Shown: positions 36,296-45,943, counted from the first letter of the stretch. The stretch is 56,927 nt of DNA from an uncultured Bacilli bacterium (GCA_910584085.1 CAJTZY010000009.1:1-56927), one strand, 5' to 3'. Numbers and translations are program-made. Notes: a model not told the origin generated them from the letters alone.

Positions 36296-36311
36296 ATCAC
36301 CACCAATTATA
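36296..36311 (-). promoter_or_regulatory. Compact -10/SD start module of ftsW/spoVE
   Basis: TATAAT (36311-36306), TGGT, GGTGAT (36301-36296), then ATT ATT. It overlaps the last codons of the preceding intergenic region after mraY. Confidence 0.5.
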
Positions 36312-36316
36312 TAAAT

Positions 36317-37309
36317 TTATAATACTACTCCAAATATAATAGCTATCATACTAGCAATTATTCCAACTAGACAAAATATTTTAACTATTTCCCTTTCATT
36401 ATAACCTAGTTTTTCAAACGAGTGATGAATTGGTGTCATTGGAAATAATCTTTTATGTGTAAATTTATAATACAGTCTCTGAATTATGCAAGTTAAAGTT
36501 TCTATTACAAAAACTATTCCTATAACTACAAGTAATAATTCATGTCTAGTTAATATCGCAATACTTCCCATAGTGGCCCCAAGTGCAAGAGAACCTGTAT
36601 CACCCATGAATATACGTGCTGGATTTGAATTGAAAAGTAAAAAACCAATTAAGGAACCAACTAACGAAAAGCAGAAAAGTGATACTTCCTCATACCCCTC
36701 TAACCAACCTGTATTATAACTTATTATGCCAAGTGTTAAAAATGCAATTAAGGAAAGTCCTCCAGCCAAGCCATCAAGTCCATCTGTTATATTTACAGCA
36801 TTACTACTCGATACAAGCACAAGTAATATTATTATTCCATATAAAAATCCAATATCTAATTTTATGCCTAATGTATGTATCCAAAGTAATGGTTCATTTC
36901 CACTTATCATAAATAAATAAAAGAATATTATAGCAACTATTACTTGTAATATAAATTTAGCACTTTCACTAAGACCTTTATTATTGTGTCGTCTGATTAT
37001 TAAAAAATCATCAATAAAACCAATAACTGAATAAAATATAAAAGTTATCATAACTATAATAATTGTTGTATTAAATTTAATTTTGCCAAAAAAATACATA
37101 ACCAACATAACAATTATTGTAGGTATTATAAATATTAATCCTCCCATTGTAGGAGTGCCCTGTTTAGTTTTATGACTTTCCTCTAAATACTCACTAAGTC
37201 TTTGACCTGCTTTTATTTTTTTTAGAAATGGTATTAAAAAAATACCCACCGCAATTGAAATAATTAAACTAATCATCATGACAAGTACCACTTTTGTTAA
37301 TATTATCAT
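36317..37309 (-). CDS. mraY: Phospho-N-acetylmuramoyl-pentapeptide transferase MraY
   Basis: 330 aa. It forms lipid I from UDP-MurNAc-pentapeptide and undecaprenyl phosphate. Signature motifs are intact: KQGTPTMGGL near 48, FIDDFLIIRRHNNKGLS near 98-114, SSNAVNITDGLDGLAGGL near 168-185, and FMGDTGSLALGA near 234. Ten membrane segments are apparent. In Bacillus the flanking genes would be murE and murD; here ldh precedes and ftsW/spoVE follows. Start has GAGGG upstream. Confidence 0.96.
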   Translation of the reverse strand: MIILTKVVLVMMISLIISIAVGIFLIPFLKKIKAGQRLSEYLEESHKTKQGTPTMGGLIFIIPTIIVMLVMYFFGKIKFNTTIIIVMITFIFYSVIGFIDDFLIIRRHNNKGLSESAKFILQVIVAIIFFYLFMISGNEPLLWIHTLGIKLDIGFLYGIIILLVLVSSSNAVNITDGLDGLAGGLSLIAFLTLGIISYNTGWLEGYEEVSLFCFSLVGSLIGFLLFNSNPARIFMGDTGSLALGATMGSIAILTRHELLLVVIGIVFVIETLTCIIQRLYYKFTHKRLFPMTPIHHSFEKLGYNEREIVKIFCLVGIIASMIAIIFGVVL

Positions 37310-37372
37310 AATATCCCTCTAGTTAATTTTATTCTAGAGTATTAAAAATAGGACAAGAAATAAATTGCAAAG

Positions 37373-37396
37373 AAAAAAACTATAAACTATTTATAG
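37373..37396 (-). terminator. Intrinsic terminator of ldh
   Basis: Minus-strand CTATAAA, loop TAG, TTTATAG, then seven T. The stop codon is in the stem. Confidence 0.75.
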
Positions 37397-38285
37397 CTTC
37401 CCTTATTACATTTATAGAATTTTTAATTTTTATTTTTTCTTCTTTACTAAGTGGGATAAATATTTTTTCTTTAACACCACTACTATTTACAATAGCAGGA
37501 GTTGATATATAAACATCATTTTCTTTATCATATGCAGAAACTGATAATATTACATTTTCATCACCAAGTATAGCATTAGTAATTCTAACTAGACACATAC
37601 CAATTCCATAGTATGTTGCACCTTTCCTATTTATTATTTCATATGCTGAATTTCTTACATCATTTTCAACCTGCTCTAATTCTTGTTTGCTTAAATATGC
37701 ATCAATTCCTTTTAATGCGATACTTGCATTACTCCATGGAACAAATTCACTATCACCATGTTCCCCAATTACATAGGCCTGTATATCTTTTGGGCCTATT
37801 CCAACTTTTTCACTTATTAAATATCTAAGACGGGCAGTGTCAAGTGTAGTACCTGTTCCCAAAACCCTATTTTGAGGTAACCCAGAATATTTATAGGTTA
37901 AATATGTCATTACATCAAGAGGATTTGTTGCAACTAAAAATATTCCATTAAATCCACTAGCCATAATACTATCTACAATAGATTTAAATATATGACTATT
38001 TTTATTTATTAAATCCATCCTAGTTTCACCAACATTTTGATTAGCTCCTGCTGCTATAACTACTATTTTAGCATCACTTGCATCTTGATAACTACCAAGT
38101 TTTATGTTTATTTTAGAAGGACTGTATGCAAGGCAATGATTTAAATCCATAACCTCTCCTTCTACCTTTCTTGTATTTATATCAATAAGCACCAGTTCAT
38201 TTACATAAGTTCTTTGATTTATTAGGGCATAAGCATAACTCATACCTACATTTCCACAACCTACTATTACAACTTTATTTTTCAT
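37380..38285 (-). CDS. ldh: L-lactate dehydrogenase
   Basis: 301 aa. It reduces pyruvate to lactate with NADH. The NAD-binding motif VGCGNVGMSYAYAL is at about 8-21, and ETRMDLINKN near 88 matches the catalytic loop with Arg. The catalytic His is in IGEHGDSEFVPWS near residue 173, and ATNPLDVMT near 120 carries a substrate Arg partner site. It suggests fermentation. The start is ATG after a strong compact module (TTGCTA-17-TATAAT, 6 nt, GGTGATAAA). Confidence 0.93.
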   Translation of the reverse strand: MKNKVVIVGCGNVGMSYAYALINQRTYVNELVLIDINTRKVEGEVMDLNHCLAYSPSKINIKLGSYQDASDAKIVVIAAGANQNVGETRMDLINKNSHIFKSIVDSIMASGFNGIFLVATNPLDVMTYLTYKYSGLPQNRVLGTGTTLDTARLRYLISEKVGIGPKDIQAYVIGEHGDSEFVPWSNASIALKGIDAYLSKQELEQVENDVRNSAYEIINRKGATYYGIGMCLVRITNAILGDENVILSVSAYDKENDVYISTPAIVNSSGVKEKIFIPLSKEEKIKIKNSINVIREAINSL

Positions 38286-38288
38286 TTT

Positions 38289-38329
38289 ATCACCAATTTA
38301 ATTATATAATATTTTTTATGTGTTAGCAA
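38289..38329 (-). promoter_or_regulatory. Promoter and start module of ldh
   Basis: TTGCTA (38329-38324), 17 bp, TATAAT (38306-38301), 6 nt, GGTGAT (38294-38289), 3 nt, ATG. The spacing predicts an mRNA starting at the ribosome site. Confidence 0.65.
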
Positions 38330-38332
38330 GCA

Positions 38333-39007
38333 TTATAATTCCTTATTAGTTTTTATTTTTGTTATCAAAATCATAAATGGAGTATCTAAAAGCGCAATCA
38401 AATATTTAAATATAAGCATTGTAAACATTAAATCTATAATATCATGAAAACTTAGTGTTCCTAAAAAAGATATTGTAGTAAATATAATTGTATCAATTGT
38501 TTGACTAATTATAGTACTTACATTATTACTAATCCAAACTTTGTTATATTTGCTTTTTAATAATTGATATAATTTTGCATCACACATTTGACTAATATAA
38601 TAAGCGCTTAAACTTGCCATAGTAATTCTTGGCATATAATTAAAAATAGTTGTTAAAGCTTCTTGTGAAAAATCAGATGAACTTGGTTCATATTTTAGAA
38701 ATAAAGACATAAATAATGTAAATATGATCATAAATATAAAACTTAATTTTGTTGCCGTGTCAGTAGCCTCTTTACCATACTTTTCACTTAATATATCTGT
38801 AGTAAGAAAAATGGCACCATATGAAATATTCCCTAGTGTTATAGTAAAACCAAATATTTCTGACATTTTAACAGTTTGAATATTACATATTATTACTAAT
38901 ATACACATCCAAATATAAAGGCCATATTTTCCATATTTCTTATAACAAATAATTGTTATTGAAAATGAAATTAATAAATAAAGAAAAGAAATATATAAAT
39001 TTAACAT
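38333..39007 (-). CDS. yhhQ: YhhQ/VUT family queuosine-precursor transporter
   Basis: 224 aa integral membrane protein with about six segments. Characteristic runs are GAIFLTTDILSEKYGKEAT near 65-83, ISQMCDAKLYQLLK near 138 and WISNNVSTIISQTIDTIIF near 155. Members import queuine or preQ precursors for tRNA queuosine. It lies between the PBP and ldh genes. Assignment is to the family; the substrate is inferred. Confidence 0.85.
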   Translation of the reverse strand: MLNLYISFLYLLISFSITIICYKKYGKYGLYIWMCILVIICNIQTVKMSEIFGFTITLGNISYGAIFLTTDILSEKYGKEATDTATKLSFIFMIIFTLFMSLFLKYEPSSSDFSQEALTTIFNYMPRITMASLSAYYISQMCDAKLYQLLKSKYNKVWISNNVSTIISQTIDTIIFTTISFLGTLSFHDIIDLMFTMLIFKYLIALLDTPFMILITKIKTNKEL

Positions 39008-39075
39008 ACCAACATCACTACTTCTATATTAAAATTATACCACATATTTTTATATTTTTCCATTGCCATCTCATA

Positions 39076-40983
39076 TTATTCACTAAGTAATAATCTAATA
39101 GTTTCTCCTTCATAAATATTTTCCCCTGCACTTGGTGATTGATAAGTTATAATATCGCCACTACCACTATACTCTACTTTAAATTTCTTTAACTCCTTTA
39201 ATGCATCACTCACACTCATACCAACTACATTAGGTACTAAAGCATACTGTTTATCAGTAAAAAGATATTCTCTTTCTATTGCATCACTTCGTTTTTCTAT
39301 ATCAAGTATATCTATAGCACTCATTAGCACATTTTTAGCAATCGGAGCTGCTACAGTTCCACCATATTGCGTTATTCCTTTTGCATTATCTACTGCAATA
39401 TATACTATAACCTGTGGATCATCAGCAGGTAAAAAACCAATAAAACTTGTTATATAATTTCCAGATAAATACTTTCCATCCTTTACTTTTTGTGCAGTAC
39501 CTGTTTTTCCTCCAACCCTATATCCTGCAATATATGCATTATGTCCTGTACCCCTTGCAACAACACTTTCAAGTGCGTATCTTACTTTTTCACTTGTATC
39601 ATCACTTATAACTTTTCTTACAGCAATTGGATTATTCTCAAGTATCACGCTATTTGTTTCTGGTTCATTTAAACTTTTTACTATGTAAGGTTTATAAAGA
39701 ATACCACCATTAATTGCAGCTGATACTGCAGTTATTTGTTGTATTGGTGTAACACTTACCCCTTGACCAAAAGAGGTCGTTGCAAGCTCTAAATCACCTA
39801 TTTTATCTACATTAAATAAGATACCACTAGATTCTCCATTTAAATCTACCCCTGTTTTCTTACCAAACCCAAATAAATCTATATATTTAAATAAAGTTTC
39901 TTTTCCTAGTTTTAAGCCTAAATTAACAAATCCAGGGTTACAAGAATTTTCAACAACTTCTAAATACGTCTGCTCACCATGTCCACCATGCTTCCAACAA
40001 TGAAGTGTCGCGCCACCTACAGTTACAGCTCCACCATCAAAATAGTGATCATTACTTAAATCCACTATTTTTTCTTCTAAAGAAGATGCAAGCGTTATTA
40101 TCTTAAATGTTGAACCTGGTTCATATGTCATCCAAATTGGTAAATTTCTATTTATCTCCTCTACCTTATAATTTTGATATTTACTTGGACTAAAATCTGG
40201 TCTAGATGCGATTGCAAGTATTTCCCCTGTATTTGGATTCATAACAAGACCAAGTGCTTGATCTGGGTTATACTGACTAACTGCATTATCAAGTTCTCTT
40301 TCAAGTGCTTCTTGAAGTTTAAAATTTATTGTTAATGTCATATTTACTCCACTTTGGGGTTGTTCATATATTTGTGACATAGAAAGGCTATTTCCCTTCG
40401 CATCACTAAAGTATTTAATTGAACCATCACTACCTGTTAAATAGTCATCATAAATGAGTTCAAGGCCACTTAATCCCTGATTATCTATTCCAACAAATCC
40501 AATAGTATGTGAAAGCAATGTATCATATGGATAATATCTTTTTGCTTCTTTTACAAGATATACACCATCATATCCTAGATTATTAATTTTATCTGATATT
40601 TCATAATTTAAATTCCTACCTTCTGGATGTACTCTTTCTATTGAAGTTTTCTTTGATACATGTTTATACATTTCATCATAATCTACTCCAAGTATTTCTG
40701 ATAAATCTTTAGCAACTTTTTCTTTATCTTCTATTTGGTTTGGTATAAGTACAAGAGAAGTTGTTGTTATATTTGTGGCAAGTTCTACTCCATTTGTGTC
40801 ATATATAACTCCACGGTTTGCTGCAAGTGGCAAATTTCTACTCCAAAGTCCTGTTGCATACTTATTTAATTTTTTGTAATCTATTACCTGAATATAAAAC
40901 ACTTTTCCAATAATTACTACAAAAAGAAATATTGTTATTAAAATAATTATTTTTATTCTTGTATGAATATTTTTATAAAACAT
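39076..40983 (-). CDS. PASTA-containing class B penicillin-binding protein (PbpB/SpoVD type)
   Basis: 635 aa transpeptidase. A membrane anchor at about 10-30 leads to a dimerisation domain (NRGVIYDTNGVELA near 56). The catalytic motifs are STFK (291-294), SCN (347-349) and KTGTA (493-497), all intact. A single PASTA domain covers about 575-635. SpoVD and FtsI-like PBPs share this plan. Proximity to mraY and ftsW/spoVE suggests a cell-wall or cortex role; division versus sporulation cannot be decided. TAAAAT, 5 nt, GGTGAT precede the start. Confidence 0.92.
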   Translation of the reverse strand: MFYKNIHTRIKIIILITIFLFVVIIGKVFYIQVIDYKKLNKYATGLWSRNLPLAANRGVIYDTNGVELATNITTTSLVLIPNQIEDKEKVAKDLSEILGVDYDEMYKHVSKKTSIERVHPEGRNLNYEISDKINNLGYDGVYLVKEAKRYYPYDTLLSHTIGFVGIDNQGLSGLELIYDDYLTGSDGSIKYFSDAKGNSLSMSQIYEQPQSGVNMTLTINFKLQEALERELDNAVSQYNPDQALGLVMNPNTGEILAIASRPDFSPSKYQNYKVEEINRNLPIWMTYEPGSTFKIITLASSLEEKIVDLSNDHYFDGGAVTVGGATLHCWKHGGHGEQTYLEVVENSCNPGFVNLGLKLGKETLFKYIDLFGFGKKTGVDLNGESSGILFNVDKIGDLELATTSFGQGVSVTPIQQITAVSAAINGGILYKPYIVKSLNEPETNSVILENNPIAVRKVISDDTSEKVRYALESVVARGTGHNAYIAGYRVGGKTGTAQKVKDGKYLSGNYITSFIGFLPADDPQVIVYIAVDNAKGITQYGGTVAAPIAKNVLMSAIDILDIEKRSDAIEREYLFTDKQYALVPNVVGMSVSDALKELKKFKVEYSGSGDIITYQSPSAGENIYEGETIRLLLSE

Positions 40984-41009
40984 TTTATCACCATTAAATT
41001 TTATGTAAT

Positions 41010-41042
41010 AAAAAATAAAATAGATTTAATTTCTATTTTATT
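41010..41042 (-). terminator. Intrinsic terminator of the acyltransferase gene
   Basis: Minus-strand AAAATAGA pairs with TCTATTTT, followed by ATTTTTT. Confidence 0.65.
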
Positions 41043-41062
41043 TAATAAATAAACTTATTTTT

Positions 41063-42115
41063 TTATGCTTTTTCTTTTAATTGTTTAATTTTTTTCAAAA
41101 TTACATTTGATACTATATAAGTTGCAGTTGAAAGTATAATAATTATTATCCAATAAATTAATAACATTTTACCATAACTTCCATAATATTTTGACATAAC
41201 AAATATTCTAACAGGTATATTGCTTAAATAAAAAATAAATCCGAACTTACCTATTGATTGATATATTTTATCGTTAAATAAGACTGATGTATAACTTAAA
41301 TTACTAAAAGTAAGTGCGATATTAAATGTAAATAATATTGCATTCATATAACTTTCAGCAATATAGTAATGCATGTTTAAAAATAAAAATATATAAATTA
41401 AAGTTTCTAATACTGTAAAAAATATTCTTATAAATCTATTAAATTTTATTTTTTTTAGGATGTTACATAATTCATAAGATATAACTCCTAGATTTATAAA
41501 TATAAATCCTTTATAAACTCCATTTATAAAGATATAATTACTACTTAAAGGATCTGTAATAGCAATTTTAAAATAATTACAAAGACCTAAACATAAAATT
41601 ATAATTAACGGAGAGATTAAATAATTAAAATTTTTTTTATATTTATATACAAGTGGAAATAAAATAAATAAGGTTAAAATCATAACTGATATATACCAAC
41701 ATCCAAGGTTAACAGTCATACCTTTTCCAAGAAATCCTAAAAAGAATATCTCCGTAATAATACTATCAGAGAATGTTATATGATAATTAATTGAACTTGT
41801 CCTATATACCATAAAATATCCAACTATAAATATAAAAAGAATAGATGGTATAAGTTCCTTTATTTTATTAAATACAAATTTTATATCTAATAATCCAACT
41901 GGATCTTTGCTTTTTTTATTATATATTTTTTCTAAAGACTTTATAAATAAAAATCCTGTTACAATAAAGTAAAAGTCTACTGCATAGTATCCTCTATTAA
42001 AATATCCTGAACCATAATTTCCTGTAAATACCCAACTGTGATAATAAACAATAACTATACTAAAAACCATCTTTAAAAAATCAATATAATAATTTCTTTT
42101 ACTAGAGTTTTCCAT
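41063..42115 (-). CDS. Acyltransferase 3 family membrane protein
   Basis: 350 aa with about ten membrane segments. It begins NYYIDFLKMVFSIVIVYYHSWVF; His21-Ser of the YYHS motif is the catalytic His position of acyltransferase 3 enzymes. Members O-acetylate or acylate cell-wall sugars, teichoic acids or lipids. GYYAVDFYFIVTGFLF near 43-58 is the second conserved block. A TATAAT just before GGTGGTGG gives its own promoter. Confidence 0.85.
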   Translation of the reverse strand: MENSSKRNYYIDFLKMVFSIVIVYYHSWVFTGNYGSGYFNRGYYAVDFYFIVTGFLFIKSLEKIYNKKSKDPVGLLDIKFVFNKIKELIPSILFIFIVGYFMVYRTSSINYHITFSDSIITEIFFLGFLGKGMTVNLGCWYISVMILTLFILFPLVYKYKKNFNYLISPLIIILCLGLCNYFKIAITDPLSSNYIFINGVYKGFIFINLGVISYELCNILKKIKFNRFIRIFFTVLETLIYIFLFLNMHYYIAESYMNAILFTFNIALTFSNLSYTSVLFNDKIYQSIGKFGFIFYLSNIPVRIFVMSKYYGSYGKMLLIYWIIIIILSTATYIVSNVILKKIKQLKEKA

Positions 42116-42198
42116 TAAACCACCACCTTGATTATAACACTATTTAAATACAATGTACACAACTTGTAAATAAAAAGTGATACTATGATCACATTATT

Positions 42199-44241
42199 TT
42201 ATTTTTTTAATATCCTTGTTGTATTTACTATAGTTAAAAGTGTAACTCCAACATCTGCAAATACAGCTTGCCACATGCTAGCTATACCAAATGCACTAAG
42301 AATTAATACAATCAACTTTGTGCCAATTGCAAAAATTAAATTTTGTTTTATTATTTTACTAGTATACCTAGAAATATTTATAGCCTTACCTATTTTACTT
42401 AATTCATCTGTCATGATAACTACATCTGATGCCTCGATTGCTGCACCTGTTCCAATCCCACCCATTGAAATACCAATATGAGAAAGTGCGAGTGTTGCAG
42501 CATCATTTATTCCATCTCCAACAAATGATATAATTTCATTATTTTCATCTATATATTTTTTAAGCAAATTATATTTATCATTAGGTAATAATTCATATTT
42601 AACATAATCAATTCCTACCTTCTTAGCAGTAAAAATTGCAATTTCTTTATTATCTCCTGTAAACATTTCACATTTAATATTATTTTTCTTTAATTCTTTT
42701 ATTAAATCTATAGCATCATCTTTTATCTTATCTATTATATCTATATTAGCAACTATATCACCATCAATATTTACATAAACAGATTCTGATGATTCTTTTG
42801 AATTACAAAATTTATAATTACCTATTAATATTTTTTTATCATCTATTTCATATGAAATACCTTTGCCTTTATGCTCCTTAAAATTTTTAACGTTATTATC
42901 ACTTATTTCTAAATTAAATAAATTCACAATGCTTTTGGCAATTGGATGATTTGATAATGATTCCCCTTTTACTATTATTTCTTTTAATTCACTCTCACTA
43001 TATTTATCACTTAATATATTTATTTTTATATCTTCAAATTTACCAGTAGTAATGGTTCCTGTTTTATCAAATATAATCTTCCTAATATTTCTTAAGTTGT
43101 CTAAATAGTTACTACCTTTAACAAGAATTCCTCTTTTAGAACAAGCACCTATACCTGCAAAATAACTAAGAGGGACTGATATAGCAATTGCACAAGGGCA
43201 AGATATTACAAGAAATACGAGTGCTCTATAAAACCATTCACTAAACGAAATATTTGTAAATATTACACCATATAAAATAAGTAAAATTGCAAATAGGAAT
43301 ACAAGTGGTGTATAAATTTTTGCTGCTTTTGATACAAAGGTTTCAGTTTTAGCTTTATTATCAGTAGCATTCTCTACAAGTTCTAATATTTTATTTACAG
43401 TACTATCTTCATAATTTGAAATAACTTCAAGTTCCAATAACCCATCAACATTTACCATTCCTGATAAAACTATATCATTGACACTTACCTTTTTAAGTTT
43501 ACTTTCTCCTGTTAAAGCACTTGTATTTAGCTTTGAAGAACCTTTAATAATAACTCCATCAAGTGGTATTTTCTCTCCACTTTTTACAATAATAATATCT
43601 CCTATTTTTACGTCTTTTGGAGATACTGTTTCTAGTTTTTCATTGACTTTTAAATTAGCAAACATGGGTTTTATATTCATAAGTTCTGATATAGATTTTC
43701 TTGAATTATTTATTGCTCTTGCTTCAAGTATTTTACCTATCTCATAGAGAATAATTACCATTAATCCCTCACTTTTTTTATCTATTATGTATGCCCCTAC
43801 ACAAGATATTGTAATTAAAAAATTTTCATTTAAACTTTTATCCTTTACAAGTAGTTTTACGGCCTTAATAAGTGTTTTAGACAAAAGTACAATATAAGAA
43901 AGTATCAATAATATTTCACTTAATATACCAAATGGCAAAAGTATTCCAAGAATACCTAGTATACTTCCAATAACAAGCCTTATAATATTATTAGATATAT
44001 TTTCTGACTTTACTTCACTTTCATATATTGATACTTCCGGTTCTACCTTTTTTATTATTTTAGTTACATATTTTAAAACATCACATTCCATATCAGTTTC
44101 AATAGTTAATTTTAAACTTGAAAAATTTACTGTAGCACTCTTAATATTTTTATCTTTATTAAGTAATCCCTCAATCTTCATTGCGCAATTCGCACAATCC
44201 AAATTACTAATATTATATTTATATTTCGTCAATATGTTCAC
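42199..44241 (-). CDS. cadA: Zinc/cadmium/lead-type P1B ATPase (CadA/ZntA)
   Basis: 680 aa metal efflux pump. An N-terminal heavy-metal domain carries LDCANC (14-19). The actuator has TGES (244-247), the metal-binding membrane motif is CPC (348-350), and the phosphorylation site is DKTGT (392-396). The last membrane helix contains ADVGVTLLTIVN, with the Asp typical of zinc/cadmium pumps. It overlaps the ArsR-type regulator gene by 23 bp, so they form one operon. Confidence 0.93.
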   Translation of the reverse strand: MNILTKYKYNISNLDCANCAMKIEGLLNKDKNIKSATVNFSSLKLTIETDMECDVLKYVTKIIKKVEPEVSIYESEVKSENISNNIIRLVIGSILGILGILLPFGILSEILLILSYIVLLSKTLIKAVKLLVKDKSLNENFLITISCVGAYIIDKKSEGLMVIILYEIGKILEARAINNSRKSISELMNIKPMFANLKVNEKLETVSPKDVKIGDIIIVKSGEKIPLDGVIIKGSSKLNTSALTGESKLKKVSVNDIVLSGMVNVDGLLELEVISNYEDSTVNKILELVENATDNKAKTETFVSKAAKIYTPLVFLFAILLILYGVIFTNISFSEWFYRALVFLVISCPCAIAISVPLSYFAGIGACSKRGILVKGSNYLDNLRNIRKIIFDKTGTITTGKFEDIKINILSDKYSESELKEIIVKGESLSNHPIAKSIVNLFNLEISDNNVKNFKEHKGKGISYEIDDKKILIGNYKFCNSKESSESVYVNIDGDIVANIDIIDKIKDDAIDLIKELKKNNIKCEMFTGDNKEIAIFTAKKVGIDYVKYELLPNDKYNLLKKYIDENNEIISFVGDGINDAATLALSHIGISMGGIGTGAAIEASDVVIMTDELSKIGKAINISRYTSKIIKQNLIFAIGTKLIVLILSAFGIASMWQAVFADVGVTLLTIVNTTRILKK

Positions 44242-44512
44242 ATCCCATTCTAAATATTTTTTCTACATGATCATCCGATAAGGAATAGTATATTTCTTTC
44301 CCATCCTTACGATATTTTACTAATTTTGAACTTTTCAAAATTCTAAGTTGATGAGATACTGCTGATTGACTAACATTTATTTCATTTGCAATATCTCCTA
44401 CACACATTTCTTGATCTATTAATATATTAATTATCTTTACCCTAGTAGAGTCTCCAAATATTTTAAACAATTCTGACATATCTATTATTTTGTCGTCATC
44501 TAATAATTTCAT
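44219..44512 (-). CDS. ArsR/SmtB-type zinc-responsive repressor (CzrA type)
   Basis: 97 aa winged-helix repressor. Recognition helix: VSQSAVSHQLRILKSSKLV. The helix-5 metal site is Asp80, His82, His93, Glu96, matching the CzrA/SmtB zinc site (Asp, His, His, His) with Glu at the fourth position. It has Cys at 37 and 91, but no N-terminal Cys cluster of CadC type. When zinc binds it should leave its operator at 44523-44549 and allow cadA expression. Confidence 0.9.
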   Translation of the reverse strand: MKLLDDDKIIDMSELFKIFGDSTRVKIINILIDQEMCVGDIANEINVSQSAVSHQLRILKSSKLVKYRKDGKEIYYSLSDDHVEKIFRMGCEHIDEI

Positions 44513-44522
44513 TTTTACCTCC

Positions 44523-44549
44523 TATATATGAATAATTGTTCATATATTA
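44523..44549 (-). promoter_or_regulatory. CzrA-type operator upstream of the metal efflux operon
   Basis: The imperfect inverted repeat ATATATGAA (44524-44532) and TTCATATAT (44539-44547) with a 6 bp centre matches the SmtB/CzrA operator consensus. It lies between the -10 and the ribosome site. Confidence 0.75.
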
Positions 44550-44551
44550 AT

Positions 44552-44580
44552 ATTATATACCAAAAATTTTAAAATGTACA
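44552..44580 (-). promoter_or_regulatory. Promoter of the metal efflux operon
   Basis: TGTACA (44580-44575) and TATAAT (44557-44552) are 17 bp apart. Confidence 0.55.
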
Positions 44581-44582
44581 TA

Positions 44583-44616
44583 AAAAAACTGAAAATCTTG
44601 AATTTTTCAGTTTTTA
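44583..44616 (-). terminator. Intrinsic terminator of the 274-aa gene operon
   Basis: Minus-strand AAAACTGAAAA pairs with TTTTCAGTTTT, followed by T. Confidence 0.75.
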
Positions 44617-44633
44617 ATTAAAAATTAGTCCTT

Positions 44634-45458
44634 TTATTTTCTATATTTTGTATAATCATCATCTTCATCATAATCATTTGGATTAATTGAATTTAATATA
44701 TTATCCTCATACTCAATTCTCATTTTTTCTTCTTCGGAATTGGGTGGAAAGTCAGGATCACCTTCACTGCTTAAAATCCACTTACCATTTAATCTAGCTA
44801 AAGTTTCTTTTTCATCTTCACTATCTTCCCATTGTTTTATATTAACTTTTAATTCCTTTAATTTTTCTATTTCTTCAAAGTTATAAATTAGGAGTGCTAA
44901 ATCTCTAAATCCCCTATAATTAAATTTAAAATTATTGTTTTTTTTATCTAAAATTCTAGTTGCAACTAAAACAAAATTATCTAAAGTTTTTTCTATTAAT
45001 TTTCTATCATACTTTATAGCTTTTTTACCATCTCTATATATGTCATTCAAATATAATTTAATATTTAAAATATTAGAGTTTTGGGGATTTCTTTCATATT
45101 GATAAAAATCATAATGTTCTAGTAATTTTTCTAAAAATTTCACATTAGTTGCTAAACTTTTTAATTTCATATTTATTATTCCAATATTTAATAATCGATT
45201 TTGCTTAGAATAAATAATTGGCAAAGTTTTAACTTCTCCGTGATTTTTATATAAAACTTGTAGTTTTTCATGCATCTCATCTTTACCTAATATATTTTTA
45301 TTTAATAAATATTCCTTTAACTCATTTTCACTTTCAAATTTTCTTGTAAATTCATCAATGTTTTGTAAACTTTTTGAAGGTTCTACATATATAATTTGCT
45401 GTAAATCGAATAATTTACTATTATTATCCCTATATATTCCTAATTTATAAATAACCAT
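44634..45458 (-). CDS. Protein of unknown function, acidic tail
   Basis: 274 aa, no signal peptide or membrane segment. The body is Lys/Asn/Leu-rich and helical, and the last 50 residues are acidic (DEDDDYTKYRK). No family was recognised. It is the last gene before a terminator, 12 bp after the 156-aa gene, in the same operon as trmD and rimM. Confidence 0.7.
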   Translation of the reverse strand: MVIYKLGIYRDNNSKLFDLQQIIYVEPSKSLQNIDEFTRKFESENELKEYLLNKNILGKDEMHEKLQVLYKNHGEVKTLPIIYSKQNRLLNIGIINMKLKSLATNVKFLEKLLEHYDFYQYERNPQNSNILNIKLYLNDIYRDGKKAIKYDRKLIEKTLDNFVLVATRILDKKNNNFKFNYRGFRDLALLIYNFEEIEKLKELKVNIKQWEDSEDEKETLARLNGKWILSSEGDPDFPPNSEEEKMRIEYEDNILNSINPNDYDEDDDYTKYRK

Positions 45459-45470
45459 AGATTCACCTTT

Positions 45471-45938
45471 TTATCTTCTTCTATGTGAAGTTTTTTCTTC
45501 ATCATAATCAAGCTCATAATTATATTCATTAATAGTAATTAATTTAGATTTTAATTCGTATTCCAATATTGCAATTTTTTTTAATAGAATTTTTAGATAC
45601 TTTTCATCTAAAAACTTTTTATACTTATATTCTACTATATTTTTATATCTACTTAAATCATTAAGTGCCTCCCTTAATGTATCTGATGATGAACTATCAT
45701 CACTATCTATAAAATTTATTATTAATTTTAAATATAAATCAAGTTTTCTTTTAATTTTTCTTTTTAATACCTTTTCTATCATTGAAGGCTTTATAATAAT
45801 CATCTTATTTACAACAACGCCATCATATTTTATATGATTTTGAGGAGTAAAATTAAAACCCTTTAATTTATTATAATCTAAATAAATAATTTCAGAGGTA
45901 TTATCTTTTTTATATATATAATAATGTTTTTCACTCAT
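45471..45938 (-). CDS. Protein of unknown function, basic tail
   Basis: 156 aa from the ATG at 45938; the frame can extend three residues to 45947. The start SEKHYYIYKKDNTSEIIYLDY suggests a small beta domain. The remainder is helical with a Ser/Asp stretch near 80, and it ends HRRR. It follows trmD on the same strand and precedes the 274-aa gene. No family was recognised. Confidence 0.68.
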   Translation of the reverse strand: MSEKHYYIYKKDNTSEIIYLDYNKLKGFNFTPQNHIKYDGVVVNKMIIIKPSMIEKVLKRKIKRKLDLYLKLIINFIDSDDSSSSDTLREALNDLSRYKNIVEYKYKKFLDEKYLKILLKKIAILEYELKSKLITINEYNYELDYDEEKTSHRRR

Positions 45939-45943
45939 TAAAA

